From Staphylococcus carnosus (GTDB lineage Bacteria > Bacillota > Bacilli > Staphylococcales > Staphylococcaceae), in the NCBI RefSeq assembly GCF_900458435.1, contig NZ_UHCT01000001.1, forward strand, positions 62,001-126,000: DNA of 64,000 nucleotides, read 5' to 3'. Under the pieces are notes generated by a model. It was given only the letters and a program-made list of their open reading frames with translations. It had not been told where the DNA came from and made no database searches. The position numbers and the translations under genes are program-made. Position 1 is the stretch's first letter. Every line of letters begins with the position of its first letter. Positions 1 to 8,387 of this stretch are shown here, piece after piece.

Positions 1-1
1 T

Positions 2-784
2 GTCGAAAAAGATTTAGCAAAAGCAGACAAACTCTTTGATGAAATAGAAGATGACGATGCGGTTGATAAAATGGTTGATTTATTGAAAAATGATTTGAAA
101 AAACAAGCAGATGTGGTGGCTAATCCAATTAAAATCAATCAAGAAGATATTTTTCCTGTTAAAGATTATGGGTCTGCAAGTACACCATTCTATACAGCAC
201 TAGCATGCTGGGTCGGCGCTTTGTTAATGGTAAGTTTATTAACAACAGATAATAAACATAAAGAGTTAGCATCTTATTTAACTAAAAGAGAAGAATATCT
301 AGGGAAAAGTGGCTTATTCTATCTCATAGGTATTGTTCAAGCATTGATAGTGTCTATCGGAGATATTGTAATATTGCATGCACAAGTAGAGCATGTGGGT
401 TGGTTCATAGGTCTAACTGTCTTAATTTCGATTGTGTTCGTAACGATTGTGTATACCTTAGTTTCATTATTAGGTAACCCAGGAAAAGCGCTTGCTATTA
501 TTTTATTAGTGTTGCAGATAGCTGGCGGAGGAGGAACGTTCCCTATAGAAGTCACACCTGAGTTCTTCCAGATTATACATCCATTCATACCGTTTTCTTA
601 TGCAGTAGATGCGTTGAGAGAAGCGGTTGGCGGGTATGTTCCGGAAATATTAACGCGGAAAGTAATTACGCTTTCATTATTTGGAATTATATTCTTACTA
701 ATTGGAATTATATTTAAACCAATTACAGATCCGATTATGAGAAAAGTAGCAGAAAGAGCAGAGAAAAGTGATGTTATGGAATAA
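2..784 (+). CDS. YhgE/Pip-type (ABC-2-like) membrane protein, C-terminal part
   Basis: The reading frame is open from base 2, so the gene begins outside the window and only about 260 C-terminal residues are visible. After a charged stretch, several hydrophobic segments follow, in the layout of the YhgE/Pip C-terminal domain, an ABC-2-like membrane domain: a helix near TALACWVGALLMVSLL, later a glycine-rich motif (GGGGTFPIE), then a last helix before a basic/acidic tail. Proteins of this family are large membrane proteins linked to export or phage infection; the substrate cannot be told here. A MarR regulator follows 41 bases downstream on the same strand and probably belongs to the same transcript. 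Family call fairly sure, function unknown. Confidence 0.75.
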   Translation, partial: VEKDLAKADKLFDEIEDDDAVDKMVDLLKNDLKKQADVVANPIKINQEDIFPVKDYGSASTPFYTALACWVGALLMVSLLTTDNKHKELASYLTKREEYLGKSGLFYLIGIVQALIVSIGDIVILHAQVEHVGWFIGLTVLISIVFVTIVYTLVSLLGNPGKALAIILLVLQIAGGGGTFPIEVTPEFFQIIHPFIPFSYAVDALREAVGGYVPEILTRKVITLSLFGIIFLLIGIIFKPITDPIMRKVAERAEKSDVME

Positions 785-825
785 AGAATTAAAGAGTGCT
801 TAATTTTTGAATAAGGATGAAGAGC

Positions 826-1275
826 ATGGAGCAGATTAATCAGGATTTAAAATCGGCGATTCGCAATTTTTATATCGCAATTCCTCAAATAAATAAGGAA
901 ATCACTAATATTTTACGACAAATCGAATTGAAATCTGGACAAGTTTTATCTTTTGAGCAAATAACGGCTTTGAGTATTATTCATTCTAATGAGAGTATCA
1001 CAATTAACGAATTGGCTGAAGAACAAAAGATTTTCAAAACAGCTGCATCAAAACGTATTAAAAAATTAGAAGAATGTGGTTATGTACAAATTTTCCCTAC
1101 CGATGATAAACGCTTGAAAGCAGTTTGTTTAACGCTTGAGGAAGAATTATTGCTAGAAGAGGCCACCGTAGCATTAACACATTCAATTAAACAATGTTTG
1201 GATTGCTGTAAAACTGAGCAAGAGTTCGAAGAATTTGTAGAACAACTTATATATTTCAAAAAGCTATTCATTTAA
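826..1275 (+). CDS. MarR family transcriptional regulator
   Basis: This 149-residue protein has the winged-helix pattern of MarR regulators: a recognition region around INELAEEQKIFKTAASKRIKKLEECG and a wing with the typical DDKR motif. The ATG at 826 is chosen because AAGGA lies eight bases upstream; an ATG three codons earlier (817) sits directly against the same AAGG. It follows the YhgE-like gene closely and probably regulates it or senses its substrate. It is followed by a clear terminator. The ligand is unknown. Confidence 0.85.
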   Translation: MEQINQDLKSAIRNFYIAIPQINKEITNILRQIELKSGQVLSFEQITALSIIHSNESITINELAEEQKIFKTAASKRIKKLEECGYVQIFPTDDKRLKAVCLTLEEELLLEEATVALTHSIKQCLDCCKTEQEFEEFVEQLIYFKKLFI

Positions 1276-1337
1276 AATGTTTGTTTGAAGAATATATTTA
1301 CACGCATTCATTAAATGAGTTTATAGAACTAATTTTT

Positions 1338-1373
1338 AGAGCTGGAACATCAATTGTTTCCGGCTCTTTTTGT
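1338..1373 (+). terminator. Rho-independent terminator after the MarR gene
   Basis: An imperfect 11-12 bp stem (GAGCTGGAACA pairing with TGTTTCCGGCTC, one G-T pair) is followed by a T run. It ends the YhgE-like/MarR transcript. Confidence 0.85.
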
Positions 1374-1498
1374 ATTATCACACCAACATTATCTTTCTAT
1401 TTTTTATTTTGTAAAGTATATAAATATTTTAAGATTTTATTGCAATGTGCAACTTTATGTTTGTGTACTATTACTAACAAATTTTAAGTAGGAACTCC

Positions 1499-1722
1499 AT
1501 GGAGCAATCACAAAATAAAGCTTTTAAAAGAATAAAAGAAAAAATATAAAAATAATCCATTCAATTCATTAAACTGGAATTACGACGAGAAAGATGACAA
1601 ATAGATATTCCTTAACAACAAACTTCTATTCTTCCCTGGGTACAGATACAGTACCGATAAATATGGTTATCACAGATAATTCAAAGAATATAAATGTTAT
1701 GACTGCATAGATTGTCCGGTCA
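1499..1722 (+). mobile_element. Decayed IS1182-type transposase fragment
   Basis: Read across frame changes, this stretch gives QSQNKAFKRIKEKYKNNP, then LNWNYDEKDDK, a stop, then YRYSTDKYGYHR, a stop, then FKEYKCYDCIDCPV. That order (basic helix, LNW.YDE, Y.Y.TDKYG..R.FK.Y.C..C..CP) is what I know from the middle of IS1182/IS1272-type transposases of staphylococci. At least two in-frame stops and one frameshift are present, and both ends of the transposase are missing. The fragment runs directly into the tail of an FtsX-type permease, so the junction near 1717-1722 looks like an old insertion followed by deletion. Confidence 0.65.
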
Positions 1723-2148
1723 GCAATCAACACTATCTTAGACGGACTTGATAATATCGTATTAATTATTGTGTTAGCTTCTTCAGCGTTATCATTCGTT
1801 GTATTATTTACACTGACAAATATCAACGTTTCAGAACGTACACGCGAATTAGCAACGTTAAGAGTCTTAGGATTCTATAAACGCGAAACAGTGATGTATA
1901 TCTATCGTGAAACAATTATTCTTACAATCATAGGTATACTCGTAGGATTTATTGGTGGTTATTACTTACATCAATTTATCATGAGTACACTACCGCCGAA
2001 TAATGCGATGGCAGATATGACGCTATACTGGACAAACTTCGCTATATCAACTGGTTTAACGCTATTATTCTCATTCATTGTAATGTTGATTATGGCACGC
2101 AAGATAAGCAAAATAGATATGCTGGGTGCATTGAACTCAGTAGACTAA
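1717..2148 (+). pseudogene. C-terminal remnant of an FtsX/MacB-type ABC transporter permease
   Basis: The open frame from about 1717 encodes the end of an FtsX-type permease: a hydrophobic helix, the hallmark TNINVSERTRELATLRVLG motif, two more membrane helices and a cytoplasmic tail ending LGALNSVD. The usual N-terminal helix, the large extracellular domain and any ATPase partner are missing. The 5' side is replaced by a broken IS1182-type transposase. A GTG at 1771 could start a 125-residue peptide, but there is no convincing ribosome binding site. It is treated as a non-functional remnant. Confidence 0.75.
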
Positions 2149-2152
2149 ACCT

Positions 2153-2197
2153 TAAATCCGATGGGAATCGAAAGATGATTTCTGTCGGATTTTTTCT
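2153..2197 (+). terminator. Rho-independent terminator after the permease remnant
   Basis: The stem AAATCCGA / TCGGATTT is followed by TTTTTC. It probably served the original permease gene. Confidence 0.7.
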
Positions 2198-2370
2198 ATA
2201 TATATACAAAAAAGCACAATATAAACATACTAAATAGTTATTGTAATTTTTCATTTTCATCAATAATTTGCATGGATAAATATATTGAATTTTCTGAAAT
2301 ATAATTGTAATGATTGTTATTTTGTTGTAATATAACACTAAGCACTAAAAATAATAGGAGTTGAAGAGCC

Positions 2371-2871
2371 ATGAAAAAAGTAATTGCAGCAACCGGCGTA
2401 ACCTTAACTTTGGCACTTAGCGCAAGCGTCCTTCCGGCAAACAACGATGCAGGCAATGAAGCACATGCAGCAACGCAACCTTATTATAATTACACAGGCT
2501 ATACAGCGAATGATTCAAGTTTCTTTGTAGATCCGAATTTCGTGAGAGCAGTCAAATATCATAACGTCACATTTAATGGCTATAAAATACAAGGACAACA
2601 TCAAGCAGTGCCGAACTCTACTAAGAATATACAAGTATATGATCAACTAATAGCGATTAATAAAGAAACGAATAACGCCGTTTCTGCTTCGTTCCCAATC
2701 AATCAAGGTCAAATCAGTAGAGAAGCAATTGAGAATGCATACGGTACAGACTATGAGTTCGCTAGCGAGAAAAATTCAAAAGACACGGGGATGATGACTT
2801 ATGAGTTTGATGGCAGTACAGTGAATATCGAAATCTATCATAATATGGCAGATTCTGCTACGATTACTTGA
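2371..2871 (+). CDS. isaB: IsaB-like secreted antigen
   Basis: This 166-residue secreted protein has a signal peptide with a short basic start (MKK), a hydrophobic core and an AHA-A type cleavage region near residues 32-34. The mature part shows the IsaB pattern: YYNYTGY near its N terminus, then FFVDPNFVRAVKYHNVTFNGYKI, matching my memory of S. aureus IsaB. IsaB is an extracellular and surface-associated protein reported to bind nucleic acids. The ATG at 2371 has a GGAG-type site at suitable distance. The gene stands alone between two terminators, with an AT-rich promoter region at 2300-2340. Confidence 0.8.
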   Translation: MKKVIAATGVTLTLALSASVLPANNDAGNEAHAATQPYYNYTGYTANDSSFFVDPNFVRAVKYHNVTFNGYKIQGQHQAVPNSTKNIQVYDQLIAINKETNNAVSASFPINQGQISREAIENAYGTDYEFASEKNSKDTGMMTYEFDGSTVNIEIYHNMADSATIT

Positions 2872-2930
2872 TTGTTATAAAAATTTGGTCTCGCAAATAA
2901 AATGGTAATATAGGCTGAGGAACAAGGAAG

Positions 2931-2957
2931 GAGCACTATCCTTCCTTGTTTTTCTAT
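2931..2957 (+). terminator. Terminator after isaB
   Basis: The perfect stem ACAAGGAAGG / CCTTCCTTGT is followed by TTTTTC. Confidence 0.85.
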
Positions 2958-2960
2958 TTT

Positions 2961-3014
2961 TAAAAAAAAGACAAGACTATCCCTCTCTATATGTAGAGAA
3001 GTACAATCTTGTCA
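2961..3014 (-). terminator. Terminator of the minus-strand oxidoreductase gene
   Basis: The inverted repeat GACAAGACT / AATCTTGTC has a second pairing inside (TCTCTA / TAGAGA). On the minus strand it is followed by a run of eight T, so it ends the gene at 3036-3878. Confidence 0.8.
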
Positions 3015-3035
3015 AAATAGCATGTATAAATAAAA

Positions 3036-3878
3036 TTATCTTTGTTCTTCATTGATAACATCAATTAAAGTTTTTGGTTTTCTGCCGATTAATTCTTCTA
3101 ATATATTATCAATTGTTGTAAATTCATCTTCACGGCTTGCGATAAATATACCAAGCAAGAACTTAGCGATATGCTCTGGAACATGATTTTTCGTTAAGAT
3201 ATCTACGAAGTCTTGATCTGAAATTTCTTGATAAGTTAAATCTTCAGCCTTATAATTTTTAGCTGCTTCTTCAAATGATACTAACTGCTGAGCAGTCAAG
3301 TTAGGGTATTTCTCAGTAAAGTTATCAGCAATAAGAATTTGTACCATACCTTCAGCTAAATCTTCATGTGTTGTCCAGTTAACGGGTCCATTAGCTGGAA
3401 CATATAACGTACCATCATGGATACCATCAAAGAAAAATTCTGCACCTGATTCAGCGTAGAATCCGTTACGGATAGAAGTGAACGGAATACCGCTGTCTTC
3501 AAGTAATTTTTCAGTGGCATGATGTACTTCCATCGCGCTGAATTGAGATTTAGCCTTGCTGCCTGTGTGACTTGTATAATAAATATGCTTGATACCTGCA
3601 TTTTTAGCTGCTTCAATAGCGTTTTGATGATGTTCTACTTCATGACCTACTGCATTACTTGAGATTAATAATAACTCAGTTGAATCTTTGAACCCTTTTG
3701 CGATACTTTCTTTATCTTCAAAATCAAACTCACGGACGTCAATACCCTGGTCAATATAGTCTTGTGCTTTCTCTTTAGAACGTGTCAAAGCGATGATTTC
3801 ACTTGGTTTACGATATTTCACTAAATCTTTAATAACATCGCGGCCTAATTGACCTGTTGAACCTGTAATTACTAACAT
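3036..3878 (-). CDS. NmrA/QorB-like NAD(P)-dependent oxidoreductase
   Basis: This 280-residue protein begins MLVITGSTGQLGRDV, the Rossmann NAD(P)-binding motif of NmrA-type atypical short-chain dehydrogenases. It also has LLLISSN and the HHQNAIEAAKNAGIKHIYYTS pattern typical of the QorB quinone-reductase branch, in which the enzyme reduces quinones with NADPH in the cytoplasm. The ATG at 3878 is preferred over the ATG two codons upstream (3884), because GGAGG is seven bases from the former and one base from the latter. It is monocistronic with its own terminator. The substrate is not proven. Confidence 0.8.
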   Translation of the reverse strand: MLVITGSTGQLGRDVIKDLVKYRKPSEIIALTRSKEKAQDYIDQGIDVREFDFEDKESIAKGFKDSTELLLISSNAVGHEVEHHQNAIEAAKNAGIKHIYYTSHTGSKAKSQFSAMEVHHATEKLLEDSGIPFTSIRNGFYAESGAEFFFDGIHDGTLYVPANGPVNWTTHEDLAEGMVQILIADNFTEKYPNLTAQQLVSFEEAAKNYKAEDLTYQEISDQDFVDILTKNHVPEHIAKFLLGIFIASREDEFTTIDNILEELIGRKPKTLIDVINEEQR

Positions 3879-4092
3879 ATACATACCTCCAAATTTTTTG
3901 GAAAAGAAAGTTTTGAAGAGTTGCTTCTACTTTGAGATTCCATTTGAGCTGTTGTTCTATTTTCCTTTTTTAAGTTAAAACATGCAATAAATACAACTTA
4001 ATATTTCCATTAAATATCAAATAGTAAATGCAAAGTGCATGCAGAGAGTGAGAATAAGCATCATGATGAACTTTCCATTCGATTATATGTTC

Positions 4093-4121
4093 CAAAAGGG
4101 AAGACTGACTTCCTTCTAGTC
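4093..4121 (-). terminator. Possible weak terminator after the VOC gene
   Basis: A short inverted repeat AAGACT / AGTCTT lies directly downstream of the minus-strand VOC gene and is followed on that strand by CCCTTTTGG. The stem is short and the T run poor. Confidence 0.4.
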
Positions 4122-4646
4122 TTAACGTTTTCTCGGTATAAAGACTTCTGCTTCACTGTCTTCAGGATAATAATAACCATTCGGCACTGTCTGTAATTCA
4201 ATCAGACTGCCCCATGGTGCTTTAATATAAACTGTTTGGTTTCCTGATGTATCTTCATATCTTGTATTAAAATGAGGTTCTGAAATAGGTTCGCCTCCTG
4301 CTTCAATAACCTGTTCTAATGCACTTTCGAAATTATCTACATAAAAAGCGATATGTGTAAATCCGATATCTTGGAGTGATTCCGCAGAACGTTGCTGTGC
4401 ATTTGCAAACTCAAACATTTCAATATTCGGTCCATTACCAAACACCAGCATACGTTTTTTAATGATTTTAGCGCCATCTTCCAACCCTAAATAACGTTCT
4501 ACATCTTCACCGCCGCGGGGTGACTCCATCTCTGTCTGGCTGTCATAGGCAATTTTGCCGTTTAAGCCTTTTTTAAAGAATTCTGTCGCTGCTTCTATAT
4601 CCGGAACAGTTAATCCAATATGATTGATACCTCTTGTTATGTCCAT
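4122..4646 (-). CDS. VOC-fold (glyoxalase/dioxygenase-like) protein
   Basis: This 174-residue protein has two vicinal-oxygen-chelate repeats: INHIGLTVPDIEAATEFFKK near the N terminus and FTHIAFYVDNFESALEQVIEAG in the second half, ending with a WGSLIELQTVP strand. The conserved His and Glu positions of a metal site (NHIGL, IEMFEF, HIAFYV, LIELQ) are visible. VOC members include glyoxalases, dioxygenases and resistance proteins; nothing here separates these. It is monocistronic and divergent from the LacI-type regulator. Confidence 0.75.
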   Translation of the reverse strand: MDITRGINHIGLTVPDIEAATEFFKKGLNGKIAYDSQTEMESPRGGEDVERYLGLEDGAKIIKKRMLVFGNGPNIEMFEFANAQQRSAESLQDIGFTHIAFYVDNFESALEQVIEAGGEPISEPHFNTRYEDTSGNQTVYIKAPWGSLIELQTVPNGYYYPEDSEAEVFIPRKR

Positions 4647-4826
4647 AGCACTTTCACTTCTTTCTTTAAATAGAACTTATATTCATTATATTAACCGCAA
4701 CAACTGGATTTTATGCTTATTTAAAATTTAACAAGATAATCTGCTACAAATTATTTTGTTGCATGATATGATGTGAGTAAATCAATTCATATTTAAAGAT
4801 GAAAAAGGCTGTAAGGGGATAGAGCA

Positions 4827-5819
4827 ATGAAAAAAGTATCAATTAAAGATGTGGCGCGTGAAGCCGGCGTATCAGTCACAACAGTATCCCATATTTTAAA
4901 TCATAATGAGAAACGCTTCTCTAAAGAAACCATTCATAAAGTAATGGATGCTAAAGAAAAGCTAGGTTATTTTCCGAATAAGAATGCACAACAACTAAGA
5001 GGCAGCAAAATTAAATTAATCGGTGTCTTACTTCCGAGTTTAACAAATCCATTTTTCTCAACAATTATGCAAAGTATGGATCAAAATAAACCAGAAGATG
5101 TTGATTTATTCTTTTTAACAACGACAGGAAAAGAATTGGAAAGTAATATCAAACATTTAGTGGAACGTGGCATGGACGGTTTAGTGATTGGCCGCTTAAT
5201 CGAAAATCCAGAAGCGCTTGATACATATTTGAAGAAAAGAAATGTACCTTACGTTGTGTTAGATCAAAGTGAAGATCATGGTTTTACAGATATGATTCGA
5301 ACAGATGAAAATGCAGGCGGGCAACTTGCGGCTGAACATTTGGCTGAATTAGGACACAGAAACATGGCAATTGTCCAACCTCATAAGATGATGGCTAATA
5401 TGAAAGATAGAGTACGTGGCTTCATGACATATTGTTAAAAGCACGGTATTGCTAAGCCTGCTATATATGAAACAACCTTGTCTAAAGCAGGAGGGGCATC
5501 TATTGTGCCTTCGATTATAGAAAGCAAAGCGACAGCGGTTTTTGCGATTAATGATGAAATGGCTATCGGTATTATGAGAAGTATGGCTGACAGAGGAATG
5601 TCAGTACCGAATGATTTATCATTGGTAGGATATGATGATATTGATTTCGCAAGATATATGATTCCTTCACTTACTACAGTGGCACAACCAATGGAAGATA
5701 TAGGAGCACTCGCATTGACGCTGATTATGAAAAAAATTCAAAATCAAGGTTCAGATACTGAAAAAATTGAATTGCCGAACAAGTTAGTAGTAAGAGAAAC
5801 GACACGGCGTATAAACTGA
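4827..5819 (+). pseudogene. rbsR: LacI family ribose regulator RbsR with an internal TAA
   Basis: The frame encodes a LacI-type helix-turn-helix (VSIKDVAREAGVSVTTVSHILN) and a periplasmic-binding-protein-like sensor domain ending LTTVAQPMEDIGALAL and VVRETTRRIN. A single in-frame TAA at 5436-5438 (codon 204) splits it; the frame continues unchanged through KHGIAKPAIYE, so one base change explains it (CAA or GAA to TAA). Without the stop it would be about 330 residues, the normal family length. The truncated product keeps the DNA-binding domain but only part of the sensor. It lies upstream of rbsU-rbsD-rbsK and a perfect palindromic operator, which supports the rbsR name. Loss of repressor function would make the ribose genes constitutive. 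Confidence 0.85.
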
Positions 5820-5831
5820 ATGTCTAATTTT

Positions 5832-5883
5832 AAAAGGTCTTAGAAGTGGAATAAACGCCATTTCTGGGACCTTTCGTTTTTTC
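5832..5883 (+). terminator. Terminator after rbsR
   Basis: A long imperfect stem (AAAAGGTCTTAGAAGTGG pairing with CCATTTCTGGGACCTTT) is followed by CGTTTTTTC. It separates rbsR from the rbsUDK promoter. Confidence 0.8.
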
Positions 5884-5922
5884 ATATCAAAATTTGAATA
5901 TGGCAAAATTTTTACATCAATA

Positions 5923-5936
5923 TGAAAGCGTATACA
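5923..5936 (+). promoter_or_regulatory. cre-like CcpA site upstream of rbsU
   Basis: TGAAAGCGTATACA matches the catabolite-responsive element consensus (TGWAANCGNTNWCA) at all but one position. It overlaps the proposed -35 region (TATACA, 5931-5936), so glucose repression through CcpA is expected. Confidence 0.65.
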
Positions 5937-5959
5937 TATTTAAAAGGAAGTGTTATAGT
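5931..5959 (+). promoter_or_regulatory. Putative sigma-A promoter of rbsUDK
   Basis: TATACA (5931-5936) and TATAGT (5954-5959) are separated by 17 bases and lie directly before the palindromic operator. Confidence 0.5.
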
Positions 5960-5980
5960 TTAGTAAAACGTTTTACTAAA
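5959..5980 (+). promoter_or_regulatory. 22-bp perfect palindrome, RbsR operator
   Basis: The sequence TTTAGTAAAAC followed by its exact reverse complement GTTTTACTAAA forms a perfect 22-bp palindrome with a central CG, the architecture of LacI-family operators. It sits at the expected transcription start, just downstream of the -10 box and 43 bases before rbsU. Binding there would block transcription of rbsUDK. Confidence 0.8.
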
Positions 5981-6022
5981 GTGCTATTTACGAAATAAAT
6001 ATAAAAAATAGAGGTGTAAATT

Positions 6023-6904
6023 ATGAATATGGTCGCATTATTGATCGGCTTAGGTCCATTGCTTGGGTGGGGGTTATTTCCAACTATTGCATCAAAATTC
6101 GGTGGTAAACCTGTTAACCAAATTATCGGGACTACAGTAGGAACATTAATTTTTGCAGGTGTCTTTTATGCATTTACAGCAAGAGAATTTCCAACAGGTA
6201 TGAATCTATTCTTTGCGATTCTTTCAGGAGCAGGTTGGAGTTTTGGTCAAATTTTAACATTCAAAGCATTTGAATATATCGGTTCATCACGTGCGATGCC
6301 TGTAACAACAGCATTCCAATTATTAGGGGCATCACTTTGGGGTGTATTCGCACTCGGCAACTGGCCTGGTATAACAAATAAAATTATCGGCTTCATTGCT
6401 TTAGTTGTTATTTTAATCGGTGCACGTATGACAGTATGGAGTGAAAAATCTGAAGCAACAGACAGCGGCAATTTAAGAAAAGCAGTCATCATTTTGTTGA
6501 TTGGTGAAATCGGTTATTGGTTATATTCAGCAGCACCGCAAGCAACAGATATTGGTGGCAAAAATGCATTCTTGCCTCAAGCTATCGGTATGTTGATTGT
6601 TGCTGTGATTTACGGTTTGATGAATATGAAAAAAGGCAATCCGTTTACTAATAAGATTACATGGTTGCAGATTATTTCAGGGTTCTTCTTTGCATTTGCA
6701 GCATTAACTTATTTGATTTCTGCACAGCCTGATATGAATGGTTTGGCAACTGGATTTATTCTTTCACAAACATCAGTAGTGCTCGCAACTTTAACAGGTA
6801 TCTACTTCTTAAATCAGCGTAAAACTTCTAAAGAAATGGTCATTACTGTGATTGGTTTGGTGCTTATTTTAGCAGCCGCAACAGTAACAGTCTTTATTAA
6901 ATAA
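6023..6904 (+). CDS. rbsU: RbsU ribose uptake protein (GRP/DMT-type transporter)
   Basis: This 293-residue protein has about ten hydrophobic helices and the glucose/ribose porter family pattern (LIGLGPLLGWGLFPTIASKFGG at the start, GWSFGQILTFKAFEYIGSSRAMPVT in the middle). It imports ribose by a secondary mechanism, replacing the RbsABC pump in staphylococci and lactobacilli. It is first in the rbsU-rbsD-rbsK operon, with short gaps and good ribosome binding sites (AGAGGTG before the ATG). Confidence 0.9.
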   Translation: MNMVALLIGLGPLLGWGLFPTIASKFGGKPVNQIIGTTVGTLIFAGVFYAFTAREFPTGMNLFFAILSGAGWSFGQILTFKAFEYIGSSRAMPVTTAFQLLGASLWGVFALGNWPGITNKIIGFIALVVILIGARMTVWSEKSEATDSGNLRKAVIILLIGEIGYWLYSAAPQATDIGGKNAFLPQAIGMLIVAVIYGLMNMKKGNPFTNKITWLQIISGFFFAFAALTYLISAQPDMNGLATGFILSQTSVVLATLTGIYFLNQRKTSKEMVITVIGLVLILAAATVTVFIK

Positions 6905-6929
6905 GGAATAATTAAGGGAGAGAAAGAGA

Positions 6930-7334
6930 ATGAAAAAAACACCTTTACTTAATAGTCAGGTTTCTCAAGCAGTAGCGACAATCGGACATTTTGATTTATT
7001 AACTATCAATGATGCGGGCATGCCGATTCCAAATGATGAACGTCGAATTGATTTAGCAGTGACTAAGGCATTACCGCGTTTTATTGATGTTTTAGAAACA
7101 GTGGTGACAGAAATGGAAATTCAAAAGATATATCTAGCAGAGGAAATTAAAATGCATAATCCAGACCAATTAAAAGCAATTAAAGGTTTGATTGCTGAAG
7201 ATGTTGAAATTGAATTTATTCCACATTCACAAATGAAGGAATATTTGAGTCATCCTTTAAATAAAGGTAATGTACGTACAGGAGAGATTACACCATTTTC
7301 AAATATTATACTTGAGTCTAATGTGACATTTTAA
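6930..7334 (+). CDS. rbsD: D-ribose pyranase RbsD
   Basis: This 134-residue protein starts [34 protein letters not shown], with the conserved His of RbsD, and ends [17 protein letters not shown]. RbsD converts the pyranose form of ribose to the furanose form used by ribokinase. It lies 25 bases after rbsU and 18 before rbsK. Confidence 0.95.
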   Translation: MKKTPLLNSQVSQAVATIGHFDLLTINDAGMPIPNDERRIDLAVTKALPRFIDVLETVVTEMEIQKIYLAEEIKMHNPDQLKAIKGLIAEDVEIEFIPHSQMKEYLSHPLNKGNVRTGEITPFSNIILESNVTF

Positions 7335-7352
7335 AGGGAGGAGAGAGGCTTT

Positions 7353-8267
7353 ATGACAAACAAAGTTGTAATTTTGGGGTCAACGAATGTTGATCAATTC
7401 TTAACAGTTGAACGTTATGCAAAACCTGGGGAAACGCTGCATGTTGAAAAAGGACAAAAATCATATGGCGGCGGTAAAGGTGCCAATCAAGCGATTGCGA
7501 CAGCACGCATGGGTGCAGAAACAACGTTTATTTCTAAAGTCGGTAAAGATGGTTTAGCAGATTTTATGTTCGATGATTTTAAAGAAGCGGGCATGAATAT
7601 TGATTATATTTTAGAATCTGAAACAGAAGATACAGGCCAAGCATTTATTACAGTTGATGCAGAAGGCAGTAATACGATTTATGTATATGGCGGTGCTAAT
7701 ATGGCGATTACGCCTGAAGATGTTGATAAAGCTGCTTCAAAAATTAAAGAGGCAGATTATATAGCAGCACAATTAGAAGTACCAGTACCTGCGATTATTC
7801 AAGCCTTTAAAATTGCGAGAGAAGCGGGTGTGACAACTGTTTTAAATCCTGCACCTGCTGAAAAGTTGCCTGAAGAATTGTTAAGTTTAATAGACGTCAT
7901 TGTGCCGAATGAATTTGAAGCTGAAATATTATCTGGTATTCCAGTTACAGATGAAAAGTCTATGGCACAAAATGCGGATTATTTCTTAGATTTAGGAATT
8001 AAAGTCGTCGTGATTACCTTAGGAGAACAAGGCACGTACTATGCAGTAGAAGGTGATTCTGGTTTAGTTAAAGCTTATACGGTTCAAACTGTTGACACGA
8101 CAGCTGCGGGTGATACTTTTATTGGTGCATTTGTCAGTGGTTTTGGCGTAAGTAAAATGAATTTAGTTGAAGCAATTGATTATGCGAATAAAGCAGCTTC
8201 ATTAACTGTACAAAAGCCAGGTGCGCAAGCTTCTATTCCTTTAGCAAGTGAAGTAGATAACATATAA
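7353..8267 (+). CDS. rbsK: Ribokinase RbsK
   Basis: This 304-residue PfkB-family kinase has the first signature around YGGGKGANQAIATARMG, the second around TVDTTAAGDTFIGAF with the catalytic Asp, and the NPAPAEKLP motif typical of ribokinase. It phosphorylates ribose to ribose 5-phosphate for the pentose phosphate pathway. It is the last gene of the ribose operon and is followed by a strong terminator. The ATG at 7353 follows AAGGGAGGAGAG. Confidence 0.95.
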   Translation: MTNKVVILGSTNVDQFLTVERYAKPGETLHVEKGQKSYGGGKGANQAIATARMGAETTFISKVGKDGLADFMFDDFKEAGMNIDYILESETEDTGQAFITVDAEGSNTIYVYGGANMAITPEDVDKAASKIKEADYIAAQLEVPVPAIIQAFKIAREAGVTTVLNPAPAEKLPEELLSLIDVIVPNEFEAEILSGIPVTDEKSMAQNADYFLDLGIKVVVITLGEQGTYYAVEGDSGLVKAYTVQTVDTTAAGDTFIGAFVSGFGVSKMNLVEAIDYANKAASLTVQKPGAQASIPLASEVDNI

Positions 8268-8336
8268 AAAGTTTTATTGTTGAAGCTGAGAGCTAATAGC
8301 AATTCTATGTTGTTGCTATTTGATACAAAAGCACAT

Positions 8337-8376
8337 CCAGTGAATTTATTAATCAAACTCACTGGATGTGCTTTTA
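8337..8376. terminator. Bidirectional terminator between rbsK and the DeoR gene
   Basis: A perfect long stem (AAAGCACATCCAGTGA with TCACTGGATGTGCTTT) is flanked by A and T runs, so it can end both the ribose operon and the convergent regulator gene. Confidence 0.9.
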
Positions 8377-8387
8377 TTTATATCTTT

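Noticed and set aside
337..588. Minus-strand open frame inside the YhgE-like gene
   Set aside because: It is a shadow of the real plus-strand gene, with no start signal or recognisable product.
1281..1487. 68-codon open frame after the MarR gene
   Set aside because: It runs through the terminator hairpin, has no ribosome binding site and its product is a low-complexity hydrophobic chain.
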